NCBI GenBank assembly: GCA_012972835.1
Contig: JABDHK010000010.1
Coordinates: forward strand, 124,001 to 188,000
DNA from: Chlorobiaceae bacterium
GTDB taxonomy: Bacteria > Bacteroidota > Chlorobiia > Chlorobiales > Chlorobiaceae
DNA length: 64,000 nucleotides
Direction: 5' to 3'
Shown here: positions 57,855 to 64,000 of the stretch, piece by piece
Position numbering within the stretch: the stretch's first letter is position 1
How the letters are laid out: each line of letters starts with the position of its first letter
Position numbers and translations under genes: made by a program
Notes under the pieces: generated by a model
What the model saw: only the letters and a program-made list of their open reading frames with translations
Told to the model about the DNA's origin: nothing
The model's database searches: none

Positions 57855-58148
57855 TTATAACCAGCTGTTCACCCGATGTTGCTCCACCAGTTCCACAAAT
57901 CCTTCGTAATCGACTGTTGTTACTCCACTGGCAATCATACTGATACCTCGGGCAGTGAGATCGGGCTGCAAGGCAAAAAGGGGATTTGTTTTCAGTATGG
58001 TTTCAATCAATGATGCAAAGCGGTTGGCAGCCTGAACGGCATAGACGCCATCTTCAATCAGAAGAATTGGATCACCCGGGGCTGCAAATCTGATGCAGGT
58101 TTCCAGTGTATTGTTTCCAAAGGGCGATTTATTGACAGTATGGAGCAT
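57855..58148 (-). CDS. dsrH: DsrH (TusB family)
   Basis: 97 aa, small DsrE/F-like fold. MLHTVNKSPFGNNTLETCIRF carries the conserved Cys (C18); AAPGDPILLIEDGVYAVQ is the TusB motif. Forms the alpha2-beta2-gamma2 DsrEFH hexamer with DsrE and DsrF, relaying sulfur to DsrC. Starts 17 bp after dsrF. Confidence 0.92.
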   Translation of the reverse strand: MLHTVNKSPFGNNTLETCIRFAAPGDPILLIEDGVYAVQAANRFASLIETILKTNPLFALQPDLTARGISMIASGVTTVDYEGFVELVEQHRVNSWL

Positions 58149-58165
58149 GATAACCGATAAGGTGA

Positions 58166-58537
58166 TTAATGATGAATAATAACATCCTGTTCATGCATCA
58201 GTTCGCCGATTTTCCCGGAACTCACTACCTCGATATCAACAACTAGATCATCTTCCCTCAAGCCCCTCTCTTCAAGTGAAAGCTGATCGACATAGAGCTT
58301 TTCAACATCATAACCATCAAAAGCCTTGAATGTTTTTGCAAAACCCTTTGTACCAATTGCTGAGGTATCCTGCCCCTTTTTAAGCGCATAAACCCCATCA
58401 CCGATAAAGACCACGGAAATATCCTGCTCATAGGTTGCCATAATCAGAATCATTTCCACTCCCTCATAACTGTAAATGGTGCCATGTGGCGCATGGCGCA
58501 GCACATGCATGATTTTTTTAATCTTCACAGTCTGCAC
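58166..58537 (-). CDS. dsrF: DsrF (TusC family)
   Basis: 123 aa. Starts MQTVKIKKIMHVLRHAPHGT; SYEGVEMILIMATYEQDISV and VVFIGDGVYALKKGQDTSAI are the TusC-type signatures. Non-catalytic subunit of the DsrEFH sulfur carrier. Overlaps the dsrE stop by 1 bp. Standard length. Confidence 0.92.
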   Translation of the reverse strand: MQTVKIKKIMHVLRHAPHGTIYSYEGVEMILIMATYEQDISVVFIGDGVYALKKGQDTSAIGTKGFAKTFKAFDGYDVEKLYVDQLSLEERGLREDDLVVDIEVVSSGKIGELMHEQDVIIHH

Positions 58538-58893
58538 TATCCAAAGGTTAGCAATCTGTCATTACGGGTGGCAATCTCGGTGAAGGTTCCAAGACCAGTT
58601 ATATCGGCACCCTCAATCACAATATCATCACTGATACCCCGACGTTTAGAAGCAACAACACAGGCATAGATCCTGGTATTATGTTTCAAGCTGAACTGAG
58701 CCCACCGACTGGAAATATGCCGGTCATCCTGCGGTGGATCCATGAGTTTTGTAACATTGAGAACCCCATCATTATAGAGGAACACCGCATCAACCCTATG
58801 CCCCCGCTTGATTGCCGCAACCGCAAACATATAGGCCGTATCCGAAGCCTGATGATTATAAGGCCCCTCCTTAACCAAAATCCCAATATTCAT
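58537..58893 (-). CDS. dsrE: DsrE (TusD family)
   Basis: 118 aa from ATG 58893 (MNIGILVKEGPYNHQASDTA), which has GGGAGG upstream at good spacing on the - strand. The longer frame (to 58965) lies inside dsrL and is rejected. The active Cys is in YACVVASKRRGI, as in DsrE/TusD. It accepts sulfane sulfur (from rhodanese or TusA) and passes it to DsrC with DsrF/H. Starts 3 bp after dsrL. Confidence 0.93.
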   Translation of the reverse strand: MNIGILVKEGPYNHQASDTAYMFAVAAIKRGHRVDAVFLYNDGVLNVTKLMDPPQDDRHISSRWAQFSLKHNTRIYACVVASKRRGISDDIVIEGADITGLGTFTEIATRNDRLLTFG

Positions 58894-58895
58894 AC

Positions 58896-60623
58896 CTAAC
58901 CTCCCATACCCATCTGAATGAAACCCGAAGGACACACGAGCGAACAGATATGGCACCCTATGCATTTTGCATAATTGGTATAAACCATCTCACCGGGAGG
59001 ATTCTCCTTGAATCGCTTAACAGCCTCCTGCGGACAGAAGGAGACACACTGCTTGCAGTCAAAACAAAGTCCGCAGCTCATGCATCGTTCCGCTTCAGCC
59101 CGAACCTGTTCACTTGTCAGCGCCACAAGAAGCTCATCGTGGTTGCCGACAACATTATCCAGCTTTTTGGTATCTCTTTTTGCCTGTTCAGAGTGAAAAA
59201 AGTAGAGCAGATCCTGTTTCTGGACTTTTGCAACTTCGCGATACCCCTGTTCAGGAAGAGCTTCGCCCTTCAGAAAAGCATCAATAGAGTGCGCCGCTTT
59301 GCGCCCATGCCCTACAGCAGTTGTTATCAGATCAACCTTTATGGCATCCCCCCCTCCAAACACCATCTCTTTGCCGGGCAAGCGGAAATACCTGTCGACC
59401 TTGAGCCATGGGTTATTGTTTGTAATAGCTTCAAACCCCTGCATGTCGGTTGTCTGGCCTATGGCAGCTACAACCATATCGCACTCAAGCTCAAAGGTTT
59501 CGTCACTGCTCTTGTATCGTAAAAAGGGAATCGGGGAGTTCCATCCAGTCTCACCCTTTTCTTTTTTAACCATCGTTGTGCAAACAAGCCCTCTTACACC
59601 TCCATCACCCTTCAGCACCTCAACCGTACCGGTCAAGTAACGAATGGTAGTGCCTTCCCTGCAGGCATCATCAAACTCTTCCGGAAAACATGCCATCTCT
59701 TCCCTTGGCACTCCTGAAATCAACAGAGCCTCAGATCCAAGCCGAAGAGCTAGCCGGGCCACATCCATGGCTACATTCCCATCGCCTATAACAACAACCT
59801 TTTTACCGACTGCAACAGAGTCGCCCTGAATCTCATATTTTTTTAAAAAATCAATAGCATTTGTTACGCCATCTGTATCAGCAAAACCCGGAATCGGAAG
59901 CCCCCGGCCAATCTGAGCCCCCATCCCGACAAACACCGCATCGTACTCTTTTTCAAGCTCCTCAAGGGTAATGTCAGTTCCGACACGAACTCCCATTTTT
60001 GTTTCCACTCCGAGGTCAACAATACGCTGAATCTCTGCTTCAAGGATGGTGCGATCCACACGGTACCCCATGATGCCGTAGAGAACCATGCCGCCCAATT
60101 TCTCATTTGCATCAAAGATGGTTACGGCATGACCTTTTCGACGAAGCTGATATGCTGCCGAGAGTCCCGCCGGGCCACCACCAATAACCGCGACTTTTTT
60201 GCCGCTCTCAATGCCCGGACCCGGAAGCGGCAGATTGGCTTCTATACCGTAATTCCCGATTGCCTGTTCCACTGCATTGATACCGATACTTTGGTCATGA
60301 TAGTGGCGATTGCATGCACCCTGGCATGGATGAGGGCATATTCTCCCCATAACCGCCGGAAAAGGGTTGGTATCAACAAGTGTTTCCCATGCTGATTTCC
60401 AGGCATCTGATGACTTGTCAACGCCAGCCAGCAACCTTGTGTAGCCGCGGATATCCTCTCCGGCAGGACACTCCGCTGAACATGGTGGTACTTGCCGGAC
60501 GTAAACAGGGCACTTGTGGCTATGGTCTCCAAAAGCGACAATTTTATCAACTCCTGCTTGTTCACTGAACTCAGGAAATTGGTACTGTAGCGCAAAATCA
60601 AGGATTGGATTGGATTCTACCAT
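58896..60623 (-). CDS. dsrL: DsrL, NAD(P)H:acceptor iron-sulfur flavoprotein
   Basis: 575 aa. An N-terminal cluster-binding region (CPVYVRQVPPCSAECPAGED, then MGRICPHPCQGACNR) leads into an FAD/NAD(P) GltD-like core (VAVIGGGPAGLSAAYQLRRK; VVVIGDGNVAMDVARLALRL). A C-terminal diferredoxin domain follows (CMSCGLCFDCKQCVSFCP; CIGCHICSLVCPSGFI). It couples DsrAB to NAD(P) and is essential in sulfur oxidisers. Located right after dsrB by 18 bp, in the oxidative-type order dsrABL. Confidence 0.94.
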   Translation of the reverse strand: MVESNPILDFALQYQFPEFSEQAGVDKIVAFGDHSHKCPVYVRQVPPCSAECPAGEDIRGYTRLLAGVDKSSDAWKSAWETLVDTNPFPAVMGRICPHPCQGACNRHYHDQSIGINAVEQAIGNYGIEANLPLPGPGIESGKKVAVIGGGPAGLSAAYQLRRKGHAVTIFDANEKLGGMVLYGIMGYRVDRTILEAEIQRIVDLGVETKMGVRVGTDITLEELEKEYDAVFVGMGAQIGRGLPIPGFADTDGVTNAIDFLKKYEIQGDSVAVGKKVVVIGDGNVAMDVARLALRLGSEALLISGVPREEMACFPEEFDDACREGTTIRYLTGTVEVLKGDGGVRGLVCTTMVKKEKGETGWNSPIPFLRYKSSDETFELECDMVVAAIGQTTDMQGFEAITNNNPWLKVDRYFRLPGKEMVFGGGDAIKVDLITTAVGHGRKAAHSIDAFLKGEALPEQGYREVAKVQKQDLLYFFHSEQAKRDTKKLDNVVGNHDELLVALTSEQVRAEAERCMSCGLCFDCKQCVSFCPQEAVKRFKENPPGEMVYTNYAKCIGCHICSLVCPSGFIQMGMGG

Positions 60624-60641
60624 TATGAATATCTCCTTTAA

Positions 60642-61721
60642 CTAAAATCGAACGTGAGCGGACTGATTGAACGTTGTTCTTGCATGACGATAGCTGTCTA
60701 TCATATCTTCATCAAAGGTCAGGCTGGTCTCCTGAAAAAAGCGCTTCCAGCCAATCCGGTTAATCCACTCTCCAATACGTTCCCAGGGCTGCCCACCCTC
60801 TTTGTAGGCATAAAGAATCTTACCGATAACTTCGGTGACCTCTGGCCATCGAGGAGGATTGTTCGGCAGATTATGTGCTACAATACTCATGGTTGAAGGT
60901 TTTGAACGGGCATTGCTGTTTTTGCCACCAACCCAGATTGCAAACTTTGAGTGTTCCGGATGATTGATCTCCATTGCTGGACAAGCACCGAAACAGGCAC
61001 CGCAGCACATGCATTTCGCCTCGTCCACCATAAGAGAACGTTTGCCGTTTACCACAGTCGGTCTAATGGCGGCAACCGGACAACGGGCTACAGCTTTCGG
61101 TAATTCACATACTAAAGGAAGAAGATCATGATTGATCCGGGGTGGGCGGGTGTGTTTGACAACAACAGCAATATCAGCCTGGCCACCGCAGTTGATAGAA
61201 CAGCAAGAGGTCGAAAGCCTTACCTTGTTCGGCATCTGCATACCCCTGAAATCATTGTAAACAGTGTCCATAATTGACTTTACCACACCGGATGCGTCGG
61301 TTGCCGGTATATCGCAATGAAGCCATCCCTGAGTGTGGGAGACAGAAGAGATGCACATCCCTGTTCCTCCTACAGGAAGTCCCATCGCTTCCAGCTCCCT
61401 GATCATTAGCTCAACATTCTCCTCGTTTGGAGTCAGGAATTCAACGTTGTTGCGCACCGTGAAGCGGAAATAACCGTCACTGTATTTGTCGGCTACATCG
61501 CAAACTCTTCTGATCATATCCACCGTATCTTGTCGGGGTGTTCCTGCTCGAACCGTATAAATGACATCCCCGTTTTCGGCGACATGTTTCAAGACTCCAG
61601 GTTTCGGAATCTCGTGATATTTCCATTTTCCGTAGTTTTTCAGAACAACAGGATGCAGTGCATCCTCATAGGTGTGAGGCCCCGACTCTACAGTTTTCCA
61701 CTTTTTCTCAGGAGTGCTCAT
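60642..61721 (-). CDS. dsrB: DsrB, reverse dissimilatory sulfite reductase beta subunit
   Basis: 359 aa from ATG 61721 (MSTPEKKWKTVESGPHTYED); the upstream extension to 61850 overlaps the dsrA 3' end and is rejected. Two ferredoxin-like clusters (CMCCGACFGACPAMEINHP) and the siroheme/[4Fe-4S] motif SCCSINCGGQADIAV near residue 185. Together with DsrA it forms the alpha2-beta2 enzyme that oxidises sulfur carried by DsrC. About 100 bp after dsrA. Confidence 0.95.
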   Translation of the reverse strand: MSTPEKKWKTVESGPHTYEDALHPVVLKNYGKWKYHEIPKPGVLKHVAENGDVIYTVRAGTPRQDTVDMIRRVCDVADKYSDGYFRFTVRNNVEFLTPNEENVELMIRELEAMGLPVGGTGMCISSVSHTQGWLHCDIPATDASGVVKSIMDTVYNDFRGMQMPNKVRLSTSCCSINCGGQADIAVVVKHTRPPRINHDLLPLVCELPKAVARCPVAAIRPTVVNGKRSLMVDEAKCMCCGACFGACPAMEINHPEHSKFAIWVGGKNSNARSKPSTMSIVAHNLPNNPPRWPEVTEVIGKILYAYKEGGQPWERIGEWINRIGWKRFFQETSLTFDEDMIDSYRHARTTFNQSAHVRF

Positions 61722-61818
61722 AACATATTTCCTTGTTAATTGAGGCAGTTTGCTGCCTGTTTGCAACGATATAAATCTCTTGATCTTCCATGTGTGGTAT
61801 CTTGCTGATGCAGAGTCC

Positions 61819-63072
61819 TCAGTATTTAGCCTTGAAGTAGGGATTATCACGCGGCCTCGACACCATATTGATGTCCGCCTGAAGGCCTATGCCCTCAAGA
61901 AAGAGCTTGAGCCCGACACGCTCGATGGTTTCACCAATTCGTTCGTGATCCAGACCATTATCATCCCACCAGTCGATAACTCCCTCGATCAGCTCAATGA
62001 AAGCATCAATATCCTCATCACTCTCCATCTTCATAAAGGGCACAATCAACGACCCCATGTTGACCCCGACCTTCAGAGTGTTCTTGCCTCCCATCAAAAG
62101 CGAAATACCTCTCTCCTTGCCAGGGGAGAGGGCTTTTGGCATGGCATTCAGGCAGTGCATGCAGCGGACGCAATCCCTGCTCTCAATCAGCATCTCGCCA
62201 TTATTGAGTGATATTGCCCTTGTCGGGCAGAGATTGATCACCTGATTAACCAGAGCATCAAGGCCTCTCTCTTCAACCCACGCCTTGACCTCATCCTCCT
62301 CAACCTGGATCGAATCCTTCCATGTGCCGACAACCGCCAGATCGGAACGCATGATTGAGTTGGTACAATCATTGGGGCATCCGGAAAACTTCAGCTTGAT
62401 TTTATAGTTCCATTCAGGACGATGAAGAGCGCCTACAAAGTGTTTCAGCACCTTCAGATGTACCTTGAGATTATCGTAACAGGCGTTTTCGCAGCGACCC
62501 GGCCCGATACAGGAGACTGCGGTTCGCATTCCCGCACCTGCACCTCCAAGATCCCAGCCCGCCTGGTTTAGCTCATCAAAACATTGCTGTACATTTTTCT
62601 CTTCGATTCCCTGCAGCATGATATCCCCGGTCTGCCCATGCAGCGCAATCAATCCGCTGCCGTACTTTTCCCAGATATCGCAGAGTTCCCGCATCATTTT
62701 GGTGTTGTAGTGCAGCCCCGGAGCTGGCTGAATTCGCATGGTGTGAAATTCAGCCGCTTCAGGAAACTTCTCTTTTATCATTGAGTAGCGAGTGATGACC
62801 CCGGCACCGTAACCATCGACGGTAACAAGGCCACCTTTCCAGTAACCCATTCTAGTGTTATAGGAGTACTCAAGCTGATCCATCACCCCGCGCAGCATCG
62901 GCTTTTCAGTTCTTTCCGCAAGCTCTTTGAACCCGGAAATAAAGCTTGGCCAGGGGCCCTTTTCCAACTCGTCAAGCATTGGCGTTGGATTGAGAAATTG
63001 CTCATCCAGGCTTTCCCCAACACTTTTGCTTTGATTTACCTCTTCTGATGCAGCTCCTTTAGCACTTTCCAT
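61819..63072 (-). CDS. dsrA: DsrA, reverse dissimilatory sulfite reductase alpha subunit
   Basis: 417 aa. The siroheme-[4Fe-4S] ligand motifs RCENACYDNLKVHLK and FSGCPNDCTNSI lie at about residues 190-245, with ferredoxin CVRCMHCLNAMPKALSPG after them. The N-terminal Glu/Ser-rich extension (SAKGAASEEVNQSKS) is typical of green sulfur bacteria. Catalytic subunit of oxidative sulfite reductase, producing sulfite from sulfane sulfur on DsrC. 60 bp after dsrC. Confidence 0.96.
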   Translation of the reverse strand: MESAKGAASEEVNQSKSVGESLDEQFLNPTPMLDELEKGPWPSFISGFKELAERTEKPMLRGVMDQLEYSYNTRMGYWKGGLVTVDGYGAGVITRYSMIKEKFPEAAEFHTMRIQPAPGLHYNTKMMRELCDIWEKYGSGLIALHGQTGDIMLQGIEEKNVQQCFDELNQAGWDLGGAGAGMRTAVSCIGPGRCENACYDNLKVHLKVLKHFVGALHRPEWNYKIKLKFSGCPNDCTNSIMRSDLAVVGTWKDSIQVEEDEVKAWVEERGLDALVNQVINLCPTRAISLNNGEMLIESRDCVRCMHCLNAMPKALSPGKERGISLLMGGKNTLKVGVNMGSLIVPFMKMESDEDIDAFIELIEGVIDWWDDNGLDHERIGETIERVGLKLFLEGIGLQADINMVSRPRDNPYFKAKY

Positions 63073-63132
63073 TATGCCTCCTTTGATTCACAGTAAACAA
63101 TGGTTTTTTGGGAAAACAACTCTATTCAGCTC

Positions 63133-63468
63133 TTAAACGCAGCCGGTAGGTTTAGGGAGTCCTGCAACCTTACATGCCTGCAAAGCCGGGCCCTTCGGGA
63201 AGAGCTGGTAAAGGAATTCAGAAGCCTCTTTTTTATCCATACCCTTTTCATTGGCGATAGCCTTGGTAAGTACCTTAACAGCTGGCGCTATCTGGTATTC
63301 ATCGTAATAACTCCTGAGGAATTTCACCAGATTCCAATGCTCTTCTGTCATCTCAATCTCTTCAGCATCAGCCAGTTTCTTTGCTACATCCTCAGTCCAC
63401 TCTTCGAGATTGACGAGATAGCCGTTCTCATCGGTAGCATAACTGGTACCATTAACTTCAATAGACAT
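63133..63468 (-). CDS. dsrC: DsrC, persulfide carrier protein
   Basis: 111 aa. The C-terminal arm QACKVAGLPKPTGCV has both redox Cys, C99 and the penultimate C110, 11 residues apart, as required for the DsrC trisulfide. Central DLVNLEEWTEDVAKKLAD-like strand/helix matches the family (here NGYLVNLEEWTEDVAKK). It carries sulfur from DsrEFH to DsrAB and delivers the trisulfide to DsrMK. It is transcribed before dsrA. Confidence 0.97.
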   Translation of the reverse strand: MSIEVNGTSYATDENGYLVNLEEWTEDVAKKLADAEEIEMTEEHWNLVKFLRSYYDEYQIAPAVKVLTKAIANEKGMDKKEASEFLYQLFPKGPALQACKVAGLPKPTGCV

Positions 63469-63649
63469 GACTCACTCCGTTAAAGATTTTTTATAAATGA
63501 AAAAAACAGGATCACTGACGTAATGACGAAATGCTCAACAAGGCATGGACTTTTGAATAGAAAACTCAAGCGAGAAGAGAGATTTATCGATAAACTGAAT
63601 AACATATAAACGACATAGTTATATAGTTAACGGTTTGTTCTGAATTTTT

Positions 63650-63695
63650 CAAATGCTTCAGCAACATTTTTTTGTTTTTGGGGTGCTTCAGCAAA
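63650..63695. repeat. Direct repeat TGCTTCAGCAA with poly-A/T, dsrC leader
   Basis: TGCTTCAGCAA occurs at about 63654-63664 and again at about 63684-63694, with T7/G/T5 between and A10 after it. It lies in the 234-bp spacer between dsrN and dsrC and could be part of the dsrC promoter region or a dsrN terminator. Nothing decisive was seen. Confidence 0.4.
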
Positions 63696-63702
63696 AAAAA
63701 AA

Positions 63703-64000
63703 TTATACCGCACTGCCCTTGATTTTTGCCTTCATCTCGTATGCCAGCGACACAAATCTCTCAGCCCACTCCGGATTTCCTGCAGCGTGCAGATGCCCAT
63801 AGGAGGCAAAGAGATTCCGGCAAAGCAAGCCATCGCTTTTCCCGGTTATTCCATTTCCCCGGATTACATCAAACTGATAGAGAGTGTCGCCGCCCAGTAT
63901 GACCGGCTTCGAATAATGAAACTCATGAGCCCTTACCCGAACACCCTTTCTGAACCAGGGGGAGTCAGTACGGCTCCTCAAATCCAGATAACCATGTCCT
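63703..64000 (-). CDS. dsrN: DsrN-type cobyrinate a,c-diamide synthase-like amidase (3' end only)
   Basis: C-terminal part; the frame stays open to the right edge (reading GHGYLDLRSRTDSPWFRKG), so the start is outside. YGHLHAAGNPEWAERFV and TLYQFDVIRGNGITGKSDGL match the C-terminal glutamine-amidotransferase end of CobB/CbiA and DsrN (GATase site region HEFHYSKPVI with the His). In Dsr clusters DsrN amidates siroheme, giving siroamide. It stands 234 bp upstream of dsrC in the same direction. Confidence 0.8.
   Translation of the reverse strand, partial: GHGYLDLRSRTDSPWFRKGVRVRAHEFHYSKPVILGGDTLYQFDVIRGNGITGKSDGLLCRNLFASYGHLHAAGNPEWAERFVSLAYEMKAKIKGSAV

Noticed and set aside
61722-61850. N-terminal extension of dsrB
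   Set aside because: It overlaps the dsrA 3' end and is not part of the DsrB family; ATG 61721 fits.

Overview
The window comes from a green sulfur bacterium (Chlorobiaceae, Chlorobium/Pelodictyon type). It combines chlorosome envelope proteins (a CsmB/CsmF-type protein and a probable CsmH), a plant/cyanobacterial-type zeta-carotene desaturase (CrtQ), a bacillithiol-pathway deacetylase, two sulfide:quinone oxidoreductase family proteins and a complete reverse (oxidative) Dsr cluster. No rRNA, tRNA, CRISPR array or intact insertion sequence was seen. The species cannot be named from the sequence alone.

Layout: 0-5.2 kb is metal uptake: an ABC-3-type metal transporter end plus a Fur-family regulator on +, facing a three-gene - strand operon with an OprC/NosA-like copper TonB receptor. 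5.3-9.2 kb holds pstS, bshB1, dut and an orphan sigma-54 response regulator. 9.3-13.8 kb holds a CsmH-like repeat protein and a tight operon crtQ - radical SAM/Cys-rich protein (ArsS family) - two rSAM/selenodomain-associated glycosyltransferases. 14-21.6 kb is housekeeping: Lrp regulator, type III glutamine synthetase, coaX, aroB, aroK, pfkA. 21.7-31 kb is a sulfide and electron-transfer island: a b/c cytochrome module, SQR, a second SQR-like flavoprotein, small DUF2892 proteins, DUF134, OsmC, a cytochrome c5-like lipoprotein and a flavodiiron protein. 31.8-37.2 kb is a molybdate system (modB, modA, a TonB receptor, a double-Mop protein, modC) with ModE-like operators. 37.3-47.2 kb is mixed: a NifX-like pair, TSUP and COG0701 permeases, rhodanese, ClC channel, gene remnants, LysR with a YeiH-type exporter, and a cytochrome b plus octaheme cytochrome c module. 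47.2-50.3 kb is an ECF cobalt/nickel transporter and CsmB/F. 50.4-64 kb is one long - strand Dsr operon: (dsrN)-dsrC-A-B-L-E-F-H-T-M-K-J-O-P-V-W.

How the genes fit together: SQR enzymes start sulfide oxidation. DsrEFH/DsrC carry sulfane sulfur to DsrAB, DsrMKJOP and DsrL handle the electrons and disulfide, and DsrV/W/N make and modify the siroheme of DsrAB. Rhodanese, TSUP and YeiH-type proteins probably deal with reactive sulfur or sulfite.

The most noteworthy points are: (1) a TonB receptor inside a molybdate locus with a 24-bp ModE-type operator; (2) the crtQ-rSAM-glycosyltransferase operon; (3) a copper-receptor operon with two uncharacterised Cys-rich partners; (4) decayed copies of two SQR-neighbour genes between pfkA and the cytochrome module; (5) a scar zone at 42.4-43.1 kb with a truncated Phd antitoxin, an internally deleted restriction-methylase remnant and a 42-bp tandem duplication in front of lysR; (6) several perfect dyads upstream of sulfur and redox genes.
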